The position numbers and the translations under genes were made by a program. Positions 24,906 through 33,088 of a stretch of DNA of 64,000 nucleotides are shown piece by piece. Each line of letters opens with the position of its first letter. Position 1 is the stretch's first letter. The stretch is from RGIG8244 sp045592785 (GTDB lineage Bacteria > Verrucomicrobiota > Lentisphaeria > Victivallales > UBA1829), in the NCBI GenBank assembly GCA_045592785.1, contig JAZNVL010000057.1, forward strand, positions 62,001-126,000, in the 5' to 3' direction. A model generated the notes under the pieces. That model searched no databases. It was not told the DNA's origin and was given only the letters and a program-made list of their open reading frames with translations.

Positions 24906-25707
24906 TGATCGTGAGTACCTGTGTTAAAACGTTTTCAGCGTCTTTGAAATTCAAAGAGTTCGGACCGTCGGATAACGCCTTTGCCGGGTCCGGATGCACC
25001 TCCATGAACAAGCCGTCGATCCCCGCCGCGGCTGCCGCACGCGCCAACGGAAGAATGAATTCACGCTGTCCGCCGGAGGCATTGCCCAGACCGCCCGGCA
25101 GCTGTACCGAGTGTGTCGCATCGAAAATAACGGGGACACCCGCCGCCCGCATGATGGGGAAGGAGCGCATATCCACCACGAGATTGTGATATCCGAACGT
25201 TGCACCGCGTTCGGTCAGCATAATGCTTTCCGCACCGGCATCCTTGAGTTTGCCAACGGCACCGTGCATATCTTCGGGTGCCATGAATTGTCCTTTTTTC
25301 ACATTCACGCAACGTCCGGTGGCGGCACAGGCTTCCAGAAGATCCGTCTGACGGCAGAGAAATGCCGGGATCTGAAGGATGTCTGCCACTTCCGCGACAG
25401 CTTTGACCTGTTCCGTTTCGTGGACGTCTGTGACGATGGGCAGTCCAAGCCGTTTCTTGATTTCGGCGAGGATGGCAAGCCCCTGTTCCAGTCCGGGACC
25501 CCGTACGGATCTTCCGGAACTGCGGTTGGCTTTATCGAAAGAAGCCTTGAAGACGTAATTGACGCCCAGTTTTGCGCAGAGCGCTTTCAGAAATCCGGCG
25601 GATTCCAGACAGATTTCCAGGCTTTCCGCCATACAGGGACCGGCGAGGACGGTGAAGGTATCGCCGCCTGCTTCAAAATTTGCGATCTTTGCTTTCATGA
25701 TTTCCAT
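24880..25707 (-). CDS. kdsA: 3-deoxy-8-phosphooctulonate synthase
   Basis: Condenses arabinose-5-phosphate with phosphoenolpyruvate to give Kdo-8-phosphate. Conserved FKASFDKANRSS, RGPGLEQGL and VIFDATHSVQLPGG are all present. Cys25 in AGPCMAES marks the metal-dependent class (Aquifex-type Cys); the metal-independent E. coli enzyme has Asn here. Two in-frame ATGs exist (25707 and 25698); the first is used here. The gene follows kdsB after 6 nt. Confidence 0.96.
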   Translation of the reverse strand: MEIMKAKIANFEAGGDTFTVLAGPCMAESLEICLESAGFLKALCAKLGVNYVFKASFDKANRSSGRSVRGPGLEQGLAILAEIKKRLGLPIVTDVHETEQVKAVAEVADILQIPAFLCRQTDLLEACAATGRCVNVKKGQFMAPEDMHGAVGKLKDAGAESIMLTERGATFGYHNLVVDMRSFPIMRAAGVPVIFDATHSVQLPGGLGNASGGQREFILPLARAAAAAGIDGLFMEVHPDPAKALSDGPNSLNFKDAENVLTQVLTINEAVKKSF

Positions 25708-25713
25708 AATGGA

Positions 25714-26442
25714 TCAACCTTTCCGTTGTGCCAGGAATTCTTCCGCCTTGCGCAAGTCTTCCGGCGTATCAATACCGATCGTTTCAAAATTCGTCTGGAT
25801 CACCTTGATCCGCATCCCGTTTTCCAACGCACGGAGCTGTTCCAGTTTCTCACACTGTTCCAGTTTGCCCGGAGGCAGGGAAACGAATTTCTGCAACGCA
25901 GCCCGGCGGTACGCATAAATGCCCCAGTGACGGTAGACTTCCGTTTCTTCTCCACCTTCCCGCAGATACGGGATCATGGACCGGGAGAAGTAAATGGCAT
26001 ATCCATCGGCTGTGAGCGTGACTTTGGGCAGATTGGGGTTGTTTTCCACGTCGGCGCGTTTCACAGGGACAACGACGGTCCCCATTTCGGCATCGCAGCC
26101 TGTCATGGCATCGATGAGATCGTTGATGACAGACGGCGGGATCATAGGTTCATCGCCCTGCACGTTGATGATGAGATCTGCATCCAGATGTTCAGCAGCT
26201 TCCCAGATCCGGTCGGATCCGGAGGGATGATCCGGTCTGGTCATGATGGCTTTCCCACCGAAGGCTTCCACCGCTTCCTTGACTTTCGGATCGTCAACGG
26301 CGATCAGTACGGTATCGGCTTTGGATTGACAGGCGCGTTCCCACACCCACTGAATGATCGGTTTACCCTGTAATTGCGCCAGGACTTTCCCGGGGAAACG
26401 CATACTGCCGAAACGGGCAGGGATAATGGCTGCTGTTTTCAT
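25714..26442 (-). CDS. kdsB: 3-deoxy-manno-octulosonate cytidylyltransferase
   Basis: Activates Kdo as CMP-Kdo for transfer to lipid A. The N-terminal nucleotidyltransferase signature AAIIPARFGSMRFPGKVLA and later NVQGDEPMIPPSVI and HWGIYAYRRAALQKFV are typical of KdsB. 242 residues, family-normal. GAGGAG precedes ATG 26442. It comes 12 nt after the DUF1015 gene and heads the Kdo/Lpt string; transcription is probably from the promoter at 27721-27749. Confidence 0.96.
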   Translation of the reverse strand: MKTAAIIPARFGSMRFPGKVLAQLQGKPIIQWVWERACQSKADTVLIAVDDPKVKEAVEAFGGKAIMTRPDHPSGSDRIWEAAEHLDADLIINVQGDEPMIPPSVINDLIDAMTGCDAEMGTVVVPVKRADVENNPNLPKVTLTADGYAIYFSRSMIPYLREGGEETEVYRHWGIYAYRRAALQKFVSLPPGKLEQCEKLEQLRALENGMRIKVIQTNFETIGIDTPEDLRKAEEFLAQRKG

Positions 26443-26454
26443 TGTTGGAACTCC

Positions 26455-27684
26455 TCAAAAATCGTGAGAGACGAGACCGTCCCGCAGTTTCGGTTCGAAC
26501 CAGGTGGATTTCGGCGGCATGATGGCGCCGGCATCGGCGATATTCATCAGCTGGTCCAGCGTGGTGGCGTACATGGAGAAGCAAACGGCGGCTTTCCCTT
26601 CGTTACAGAGACGTTCCAGTTCGCCGGTCCCCCGGATCCCGCCCACGAATGCGATACGGGTATTGGTCCGGGGATCATCGATGCCCAGCACGGGCGCAAG
26701 AAGATTGTTCTGCAGGATACTCACATCAAGCTGATCGGTCACATCCAGATCGGCGGTGGAGAATTTGGGCAGCAGACGGTACCACTGTTTGTTCAGCAGC
26801 ATACGGATCTCGCCGCTGTTTTCGGGATCGGCGGTTTCCACAGGATCGACCTGGAATTTTTCCGCCGTCTTTGCCAGAAATTCTTCTGCGGTCAGACCGT
26901 TGAGATCCTGCACCGCACGGTTGTAAGGCAGAATTTTGAGTTCAGAGGCAGGGAACGTCACTGCCAGGAAGAAGTTGTATTCTTCATCGCCGGTATGGGC
27001 AGGATTGGCGGCGCGGCAGGTGGCTGCCGCACGGGAGGCGGAGGCAGCACGATGATGTCCGTCTGCAATGTAGAAGCACGGTACTTCCTGCGCGAAAATG
27101 GTTTCCAGTTCCGCACTGTATTTGCCCGCTTTCCAGAGCTTGTGCGTGATCCCGTCCACCGCTGTGAATGCGTAATAGGGATCCGCCGCCATGATTTCTT
27201 TCACGATGGCATTGATCTTTGCATTGTCACGGTATGTGAGGAACACGGGTCCGGTCTGGGAACGGAGTTCCATCACATGACGGGCACGGTCATCTTCCTT
27301 GTCCTTGCGGGTTTTCTCGTGTTTCTTGATGATCCCGCTGTCATATTCGGCGGCGGCAGCAGTCCCGGCGATCCCCACCTGCGTTCTGCCATCCATGGTC
27401 AGAGCATAGACGTAAAGATTGCGTTCTTCATCGGGGGTGAGGGGTGCGGTTTCGCAAAGACGCTTATAGTTTGCGGCGGCTTTGAGATAGACTTCTTCAC
27501 TGTGCAGATCGATTCCGGGTGCGAGTTCGATTTCGGGACGGGAGACCCGGAGAAAGCTCAACGGATTGCCGTCTGCCAGAGCGGCGGCTTCTTCCGTGTT
27601 GACGACATCATAAGGGACCGCAGCCACGTCCCGGACTTTATCCGGTGTAGGCATAACGGCATGAAAAGGCTTGAAAACTGCCAT
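26455..27684 (-). CDS. DUF1015-family protein
   Basis: A 409-residue member of DUF1015 (SpoU-cluster-associated family), biochemical function not established. Seen motifs: the N-terminal PFHAVMPTPDKVRDVAAVPYD VV region, a central YIADGHHRAASASRAA block, which is the most conserved feature of the family, and the C-terminal ADAGAIMPPKSTWFEPKL. AAGGAG precedes the ATG. It opens a long minus-strand operon running into the Kdo and Lpt genes, with only 12 nt before kdsB. Elsewhere this family is found near serine or amino-acid genes, so its presence here does not fix its role. Confidence 0.9.
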   Translation of the reverse strand: MAVFKPFHAVMPTPDKVRDVAAVPYDVVNTEEAAALADGNPLSFLRVSRPEIELAPGIDLHSEEVYLKAAANYKRLCETAPLTPDEERNLYVYALTMDGRTQVGIAGTAAAAEYDSGIIKKHEKTRKDKEDDRARHVMELRSQTGPVFLTYRDNAKINAIVKEIMAADPYYAFTAVDGITHKLWKAGKYSAELETIFAQEVPCFYIADGHHRAASASRAAATCRAANPAHTGDEEYNFFLAVTFPASELKILPYNRAVQDLNGLTAEEFLAKTAEKFQVDPVETADPENSGEIRMLLNKQWYRLLPKFSTADLDVTDQLDVSILQNNLLAPVLGIDDPRTNTRIAFVGGIRGTGELERLCNEGKAAVCFSMYATTLDQLMNIADAGAIMPPKSTWFEPKLRDGLVSHDF

Positions 27685-27720
27685 GATTAAACTCCTTGAT
27701 TAAATAAACAATAACCCGGT

Positions 27721-27749
27721 AACATACATCCGTTTTTCCGTTTCTGCAA
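27721..27749 (-). promoter_or_regulatory. Putative promoter of the DUF1015-kds-lpt operon
   Basis: On the minus strand: TTGCAG (27749-27744), 17-nt spacer, TATGTT (27726-27721), 36 nt before the DUF1015 ATG. It overlaps one arm of the hairpin at 27733-27776. Confidence 0.55.
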
Positions 27750-27776
27750 ATGAACATTGCAAAAAAACGGGAAAAA
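27733..27776 (-). terminator. Imperfect AT-rich hairpin after pyrC, possible terminator
   Basis: TTTTTCC-GTTT-CTGCAA (27733-27749) pairs imperfectly with TTGCAAAAAAACGGGAAAAA (27757-27776), lying just after the pyrC stop on the minus strand. No clean T-run follows, so termination is uncertain. Confidence 0.35.
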
Positions 27777-27784
27777 GGTGCTAT

Positions 27785-29092
27785 TTATTCTTCAAAAACA
27801 GATTCCGGGAGGATGTTATAGACACATTTGCCGTCCACAAAGGTGGCAACCGCTCTGCCTTGCGCCTGATATCCGTCAAACGGAGTGTTCCGGGACTTGG
27901 AGTAGAACGTGTTCTTGTCGATCGTATGACACACATCGGGATCGATGACCGTCACGTCCGCCGGCTTGCCGACGGAGAGTGTGCCTGCATCGATGCCCAG
28001 GACTTCCGCCGGACCCTTGGTGAATTTGGCGATCAGCTGGGGCAGGGAGAGAAGATCCTTGTGAACGAGTTCCGTCAGCGTGACCGGGAGCGCCGTTTCC
28101 AGTCCGATGATTCCGAAGGGCGCGTAATCGAATTCAACGAGTTTCGCCGTTTCCGTATGAGGTGCATGGTCTGTCGCGATCACGGTGATCGTATCATCCC
28201 GCAATCCTTCGATGACCGCCATACGGTCTTCTTCGGAACGGAGCGGGGGATTCATCTTGTAATTGGTGTCGAACCGTTTGATCTCCACATCGGTCAGTGC
28301 AATGTGATGGGGTGTCGCTTCGGCAGAAACGGGGATCCCCTGTTTTCGTGCCTGACGTACCAGATCCACCGCTTCTTTGCAGGAGAGATGCTGCATGTGT
28401 ACTTTCCAGTTCGCCATACGGGCGAGGATGATATTCCGGGCGACGATCAATTCTTCGGATGCGGAGGAGATCCCTCTCATACCCAGCAGGACGGACCAGT
28501 ATCCTTCGTGCATGACACCATCACCGAAGAGGACTTCGTCTTCGCAATGGTCGAGGATGGGGAGCGAGAACTGGCTGGCATACTGCACCAGATTGCGCAT
28601 CATGCTGTGATTCTGAATACATTTTCCGTCGTCGGAGAGAGCCACGACGCCCGCCGCTTTGAGGGAGCCCACCGGTGCCATTTCTTCGCCCTTCAAGCCC
28701 TTGCTCAATGCACCGCAGGGAAGAACGTGCACCACACCTTCCTTCGCCGCACAGTTCATCAGATACTGGATCGCACCGGCATTATCCGCCGCCGGACTGG
28801 TGTTCGGCATGGCGACGATGGACGTGAATCCGCCCGCCGCTGCCGCCATGGTCCCGGTCCGCACGGTTTCCGCATCGGTTTTTCCGGGCTGACGCAGATG
28901 CACATGGATATCGATGAGCCCGGGTGTGACCACATAATTCCCGAGTTCCAGGACTTGTGCTTCGTCTTCGGAGATCGTTCCGGGTTCCACAATGATCCCG
29001 TCACGGATGTAAATATCCCGGACTTCATCCACGTTATTGACCGGATCGATGACCCGGGCACCTTTCAAAATCCAACTGTTTGTAATATTCAT
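27785..29092 (-). CDS. pyrC: Dihydroorotase
   Basis: Cyclises carbamoyl-aspartate to dihydroorotate in pyrimidine synthesis. The metal-binding opening DIHVHLRQPG (His63, His65), the HCED and TPHH histidines and ATDHAPH near residue 305 are intact, so this is an active-type, class I dihydroorotase and not the inactive pyrC' form. ATG 29092 overlaps the pyrB stop in ATGA and is preferred to a GTG at 29101 (435 residues). Function with pyrB fits the order pyrR-pyrB-pyrC of PyrR-controlled operons. Confidence 0.95.
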   Translation of the reverse strand: MNITNSWILKGARVIDPVNNVDEVRDIYIRDGIIVEPGTISEDEAQVLELGNYVVTPGLIDIHVHLRQPGKTDAETVRTGTMAAAAGGFTSIVAMPNTSPAADNAGAIQYLMNCAAKEGVVHVLPCGALSKGLKGEEMAPVGSLKAAGVVALSDDGKCIQNHSMMRNLVQYASQFSLPILDHCEDEVLFGDGVMHEGYWSVLLGMRGISSASEELIVARNIILARMANWKVHMQHLSCKEAVDLVRQARKQGIPVSAEATPHHIALTDVEIKRFDTNYKMNPPLRSEEDRMAVIEGLRDDTITVIATDHAPHTETAKLVEFDYAPFGIIGLETALPVTLTELVHKDLLSLPQLIAKFTKGPAEVLGIDAGTLSVGKPADVTVIDPDVCHTIDKNTFYSKSRNTPFDGYQAQGRAVATFVDGKCVYNILPESVFEE

Positions 29093-30018
29093 TTCAGACA
29101 CCCCGCTACGAGAAAGAGTACAGCCATGCGCACGGCAAGACCGTTTGTGACTTGTTCAAGAATGACCGATTGCGGTCCGTCGGCGATGGCGGAATCCAAT
29201 TCCACCCCGCGGTTTACGGGACCCGGGTGCATGATCAACGCATCCGGTTTCACATATTTCATGGATTCCCCGTTGATCCCGAAGACCTTGGCATATTCGC
29301 CCACACCCGGGAAGAATCCGCCGTGCTGACGTTCATGCTGGATCCGCAGAAGATTGATCACGTCCGCATCCACAAGCGCATCCCGGATGTCACGGCAGAC
29401 CCGGACACCGATCTGTTCGAATTCCTTCGGGACCAGCGTGGAGGGACCGGCGATGGTGACGTTCGCACCCAGTTTCAGGAGTCCCCAGATATTGCTCCGT
29501 GCCACGCGGCTGTGCAGAATATCCCCGATGATCGAAACATTCAATCCGGCGATCCGCCCTTTCTTTTCCCGCATAGTGAAGATATCCAGCAGTGCCTGGG
29601 TGGGATGACTGTGTGCGCCGTCCCCGGCGTTCACCACGCCCACATCCAATTCCCGTGCCAGAAAATTGGGGGCACCGGTGGCACCGTGACGCATGACCAC
29701 GATATCCACTTGCAAAGCCTGGATATTTTTCAGGGTATCCAGCAGCGTTTCCCCTTTCCGGAAACTGCTGGTCTCTGCGTTCATATTGATGACGTCCGCA
29801 CTCAAACGCTGTTCCGCCAACTCAAAGGAGACCCGGGTACGGGTGCTGGGTTCCACAAAGAGGTTGACCACTGTTTTACCGCGGAGCGCGGGTACTTTTT
29901 TTACATTCCGCTGGGAGACTTTTTTGAACTCTTCCGCCGTATTGAGGATGAAGAGGATCTCTTCCCGCGACAAGTCATAGAGACTGAGCAAATCTTTTTT
30001 TGTCCAAGAAAATTCCAT
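29089..30018 (-). CDS. pyrB: Aspartate carbamoyltransferase catalytic subunit
   Basis: Catalyses the committed step of pyrimidine synthesis. The carbamoyl-phosphate motif STRTR is at residues 58-62 (EPSTRTRVSFELAEQRL), and the C-terminal MHPGPVNRGVELD is the second hallmark. 309 residues, as usual. No regulatory pyrI gene is adjacent. Overlaps pyrC by 4 nt and starts 11 nt after pyrR. The small operon pyrR-pyrB-pyrC resembles those of Gram-positives and of some Gram-negatives, in which PyrR controls mRNA read-through. Confidence 0.96.
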   Translation of the reverse strand: MEFSWTKKDLLSLYDLSREEILFILNTAEEFKKVSQRNVKKVPALRGKTVVNLFVEPSTRTRVSFELAEQRLSADVINMNAETSSFRKGETLLDTLKNIQALQVDIVVMRHGATGAPNFLARELDVGVVNAGDGAHSHPTQALLDIFTMREKKGRIAGLNVSIIGDILHSRVARSNIWGLLKLGANVTIAGPSTLVPKEFEQIGVRVCRDIRDALVDADVINLLRIQHERQHGGFFPGVGEYAKVFGINGESMKYVKPDALIMHPGPVNRGVELDSAIADGPQSVILEQVTNGLAVRMAVLFLVAGCLK

Positions 30019-30029
30019 ATCCGGAAACC

Positions 30030-30587
30030 TTATTTTTTACGCGGTACTTCGTATACCGCATCGTCTTCTTCATTGAATTCATGCCAGACCACAGTTATCC
30101 GCTTGTCCGGGGCAACATCCAGATGCACCCCTGCGTAATCCGGGCTGATGGGAAACTCGCGGAGTCCGCGATCGACCAGGACCGCCAGACGGATCTTGCC
30201 GGGCCGCCCGAAATCGGTGAGCGCATCCAGCGCGGCACGGATACTCCGTCCGGTCTGAATGACACCGTCGGTCAGCACGATCACCTTGCCGTTGATGTCG
30301 AACGGAATCTCTGTTTCCCGGATCAGGGGCAGGGTCTTGCGTGTGCCGATGTCATCCCGGTACATGGAGATGTCGAGGGTACCGTATTCCGGTTCCACAT
30401 GGATCCGTTCCTGAATCTTCCGGACCAGTCTGCGGACCAGAGGCACGCCGCTGGTCTGAAGTCCGATGAATGCCACATCCTGCATTTCATCTGCGGAAAA
30501 TTCTTCCAGGATCTGCGTGGTCAGAAGTTCCAGATATTCTGCAACTCCGCCGGAATCCAGAAGCTTTTTTCTTTCTGCATTTTCCAT
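30030..30587 (-). CDS. pyrR: Pyrimidine operon regulator / uracil phosphoribosyltransferase
   Basis: PyrR binds pyr mRNA in response to UMP/UTP in the best-studied bacteria, and often has weak uracil phosphoribosyltransferase activity. The PRPP loop is visible as VIVLTDGVIQTGRSIRAA, against the more common V-D-D-V-L-Y-T-G-R-T, so the first acidic residue is Thr. Other PyrR features are FIGLQTSGVPLVRRL and the DISMYRDD segment. Start is ATG 30587, as the longer frame to 30779 lies within the methyltransferase gene. 185 residues is normal. No PyrR-binding attenuator could be recognised in the short 5' regions by eye. Confidence 0.93.
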   Translation of the reverse strand: MENAERKKLLDSGGVAEYLELLTTQILEEFSADEMQDVAFIGLQTSGVPLVRRLVRKIQERIHVEPEYGTLDISMYRDDIGTRKTLPLIRETEIPFDINGKVIVLTDGVIQTGRSIRAALDALTDFGRPGKIRLAVLVDRGLREFPISPDYAGVHLDVAPDKRITVVWHEFNEEDDAVYEVPRKK

Positions 30588-30604
30588 AATGTTCACTCTA
30601 TTGA

Positions 30605-31210
30605 TTAATTGGTTGTTTGTTTGTCTGATTTTTTCCGGCAGCAATAAATATACGCCGGGGGCATATTCCGCCATACGGTCCGGCATCGGGATACCTCGAA
30701 GCGTTCTCCCAGATGCCGCAGAAAACGTCGTCCTGCGGGAAGAAACGTTCCCTGCACATACAGGAAAGTGGTGAAACATCCGTTATCGGAAAGGGTGTCA
30801 TGGATCGTATCCAGCAGTGATAATTGCAGTTCTTCGGGGAAAATGGACCAGGGCAGGCTGGAAATGACGGCATCCAGCGAAGATATGTTCCGCCGATCCA
30901 TGATACTGCGCAGATTCCGGGCATCCTCATTATAAAAAGAAACGCCGGGAAATTCTTTCACCAGCGCCGGAATAAGATTTTTGTTCAATTCAACGGAAAA
31001 GAAATCAGCATCTTGCGGAAGAGAGACCAGTATCTGCCGGGTCACTGCTCCGGTGCCAGGTCCAAGTTCCGCAACCGTTTTTGCGTTTTCCAGTCCGACA
31101 CATGCAGTCAAAGCTTTACAGAGACAACATGAACTCGGGCAGACGGCTCCCGTGGAAAAAGGATGCCGGAGAAACTGCATAAAAATACTGTGCTGAATTT
31201 TTCCGATCAT
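30605..31210 (-). CDS. Class I SAM-dependent methyltransferase, phospholipid-methyltransferase-like
   Basis: A 201-residue methyltransferase resembling phosphatidylethanolamine N-methyltransferase / rRNA-adenine-dimethylase-like proteins (COG3963 type). SAM motif I is VAELGPGTGAVTRQIL; the motif IV-like ISSLPWSIFP and the opening FLRHPFSTGAVCPSS are typical of this group. Substrate (lipid or rRNA) cannot be told. AAGGAG precedes ATG 31210. It is the first gene of the pyrR operon, with 17 nt between, and has its own predicted promoter at 31233-31261. Why a methyltransferase leads the pyrimidine genes is unclear. Confidence 0.82.
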   Translation of the reverse strand: MIGKIQHSIFMQFLRHPFSTGAVCPSSCCLCKALTACVGLENAKTVAELGPGTGAVTRQILVSLPQDADFFSVELNKNLIPALVKEFPGVSFYNEDARNLRSIMDRRNISSLDAVISSLPWSIFPEELQLSLLDTIHDTLSDNGCFTTFLYVQGTFLPAGRRFLRHLGERFEVSRCRTVWRNMPPAYIYCCRKKSDKQTTN

Positions 31211-31232
31211 AAATCTCCTTGTTCATTTCGGT

Positions 31233-31261
31233 ACTGTATCATGCCTATGCTGTTTTTTCAA
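31233..31261 (-). promoter_or_regulatory. Putative promoter of the methyltransferase-pyr operon
   Basis: On the minus strand: TTGAAA (31261-31256), 17-nt spacer, TACAGT (31238-31233), 23 nt before ATG 31210. Divergent from the nfu promoter 44 nt away. Confidence 0.6.
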
Positions 31262-31304
31262 ACCGGAATTGAAAAAAATTAAAATTTTCTTCCCATGTCT
31301 CCCC

Positions 31305-31332
31305 TTGTAAATCGGAAGAATCATGATATATT
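31305..31332 (+). promoter_or_regulatory. Putative promoter of nfu
   Basis: TTGTAA at 31305-31310, 16-nt spacer, TATATT at 31327-31332, 48 nt before the nfu start. Same hexamers as at nifU. Confidence 0.65.
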
Positions 31333-31379
31333 ATCATGTAACAACTATAAAACCGGAACTGTATGAAAGGATTTTTATC

Positions 31380-31601
31380 ATGGAAGAAAAGATCAAAGCA
31401 AAATTGGAAGATCTGCGTTCCCTCCTCCAGGCGGACGGCGGTGATATGGAAGTCGTCTCTATCGAAGACAAAAAAGTATTCCTCAGACTCAAAGGCGCAT
31501 GCGGCGGATGTCCTCATGCCACCATGACGATCCGTGACGGGATCCAGCGTATTCTCCGGGAAGAGATCGATCCCGGGATCGTTGTCGAACGGGTCATGTG
31601 A
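31380..31601 (+). CDS. nfu: Small NifU C-terminal domain protein (Nfu)
   Basis: A 73-residue stand-alone Nfu domain, thought to carry or transfer [4Fe-4S] clusters as a homodimer. The Cys41-x-x-Cys44 pair in GACGGCPHATMTI is present, with the domain opening LLQADGGDMEVVSI. Start is ATG 31380, preceded by GAAAGG; a longer frame to 31323 overlaps the predicted promoter. It is followed by the EamA transporter after 17 nt. It complements the three-domain NifU at 8296, whose own Nfu domain has the same fold. Confidence 0.93.
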   Translation: MEEKIKAKLEDLRSLLQADGGDMEVVSIEDKKVFLRLKGACGGCPHATMTIRDGIQRILREEIDPGIVVERVM

Positions 31602-31618
31602 TCTCCCGTCTTTCCTGA

Positions 31619-32509
31619 ATGGATATTCATTTTCCTCTGTGGGGCGTGCCGATCCTGGCATCTGCCCTGCTTCTTGGTTTTTACGACCTCTCCATCAAGC
31701 AGTCGGTTCGGAATAATGCCTTATTCCCCACCGTATTGCTCACCACTGCGTGCGGTTCCTTCAGCTTTCTGGTGTTCTGTCTCTGTACCGGACACTTTAT
31801 GGAGTATGCGGTCTGCACCCCGGTGGATTTTCTGCTCATTGCATTGAAAAGTCTTCTGGTCGCCGCCAGTTGGCTGTGCGGATATTATGCCCTGCGGGAA
31901 TTGCCCATTTCTCTGGCGGTCCCCATCCGGGCGACGGCTCCCCTCTGGACTTTCATCGGTGCCGTGATCCTGTATCATGAGATCCCGACACTCTGGCAGG
32001 GGATCGGGATGGCTGCGGTCTTTGTCGGATATTATGCCTTTTCCGTGCTGGGAAAAATGGAAGGTATCTCTTTCCGCCGTCATAAGGGGATCCACATGAT
32101 CGCTCTGGCAACCTTGCTGGGGGCGGCTTCCGGACTTTACGACAAATACCTGCTCGGTGTTCTTCAGATCCCCCGGGGAACAGTCCAGTTCTGGTTTTCG
32201 GTAGAACTTGTTATCATTTTTGCCATCGCGTTGCTGATCCGCCGGAAATTTTTCAAGCCGGGTCATGCCTTTGAATTCCGCTGGTGGATCCCGGTCACCG
32301 GTGTCCTGCTGATCCTCTCGGACAACTTGTATTTTCTTGCGGTGGGAATGGAAGGGACCCAGATCTCTGTGCTGTCATTGATCCGCCGTTGCGGGTGTGT
32401 GGTCGGGTTTACTGCCGGGATCCTCTTTTTTCATGATAAAAACGGCTGGGGAAAAGTGCTTGCGCTTGCCCTTACACTTGCCGGTGTGATTCTGCTTGTC
32501 CTTGCGTAA
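31619..32509 (+). CDS. EamA/DMT-family membrane transporter
   Basis: A 296-residue drug/metabolite-transporter-like protein with about ten hydrophobic helices in two five-helix halves. The EamA hallmark of residues RELPISLAVPIRATAPLW at the end of the third-fourth helix and GMEGTQISVLSLIRRC in the second half match the internal duplication of the family. Substrate is unknown; members export amino acids, nucleobases or metabolites. No strong ribosome site precedes ATG 31619. Convergent with maf, with 2 nt between stops. Confidence 0.9.
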   Translation: MDIHFPLWGVPILASALLLGFYDLSIKQSVRNNALFPTVLLTTACGSFSFLVFCLCTGHFMEYAVCTPVDFLLIALKSLLVAASWLCGYYALRELPISLAVPIRATAPLWTFIGAVILYHEIPTLWQGIGMAAVFVGYYAFSVLGKMEGISFRRHKGIHMIALATLLGAASGLYDKYLLGVLQIPRGTVQFWFSVELVIIFAIALLIRRKFFKPGHAFEFRWWIPVTGVLLILSDNLYFLAVGMEGTQISVLSLIRRCGCVVGFTAGILFFHDKNGWGKVLALALTLAGVILLVLA

Positions 32510-32511
32510 GA

Positions 32512-33081
32512 TCACAGTCCGATGTTGTGAAGTGTCTCCGCGATTCGTTCTACGGGCAGACCGATGACATTGGAAATAGAGCCTTCCACCTTTTCCACAA
32601 GCATATCACCGTGTTCCTGAATCCCGTACGCGCCTGCCTTATCCATCACGTTGACTTTGCTCATATAATCGTCAATGACTTCCGGTCCGAACGGACGGAA
32701 TGTCACCAGTGTCATGTCATTGAAAAAGACTTTGATCCCTTTGCTTTTGCAGCAGATGGCGACCCCGGTCGTGACACAGTGTGTTTTTCCTGCGAGACGT
32801 GCGAGGATCTGTTTTGCCTCATCTTCGGAGCCGGGTTTGCCGATAATGTCTTTCCCGAATTCGATCACGGTATCTGCACCGATGACGAGATCATCGGGAT
32901 ATTCGTCGGAGACAGCATGTGCTTTGAGTTCGGCATTGCGCAATGCGGCATAATGCGCATATTCTTCCGGCGGTTCGATTTCTTCCACGTTTACGGCGGG
33001 AATGATCCGCAGATCGGTGAATCCCGCCTGGCGGAGCAGTTCGGAACGGCGCGGGGAGGCAGACGCAAGGATCAAATCCAT
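32512..33081 (-). CDS. Maf-family nucleoside-triphosphate pyrophosphatase
   Basis: House-cleaning enzyme that hydrolyses dTTP/UTP or modified nucleotides. The N-terminal ILASASPRRSELLRQAG is the Maf signature, and GADTVIEFGKDIIGKP holds the conserved Asp/Lys residues. The dTTP-specific YhdE-type pattern is suggested by the DKAGAYGIQEHG block. 189 residues, normal. It overlaps nothing and lies 7 nt after the heptose kinase gene. Confidence 0.95.
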   Translation of the reverse strand: MDLILASASPRRSELLRQAGFTDLRIIPAVNVEEIEPPEEYAHYAALRNAELKAHAVSDEYPDDLVIGADTVIEFGKDIIGKPGSEDEAKQILARLAGKTHCVTTGVAICCKSKGIKVFFNDMTLVTFRPFGPEVIDDYMSKVNVMDKAGAYGIQEHGDMLVEKVEGSISNVIGLPVERIAETLHNIGL

Positions 33082-33088
33082 TTTAACC

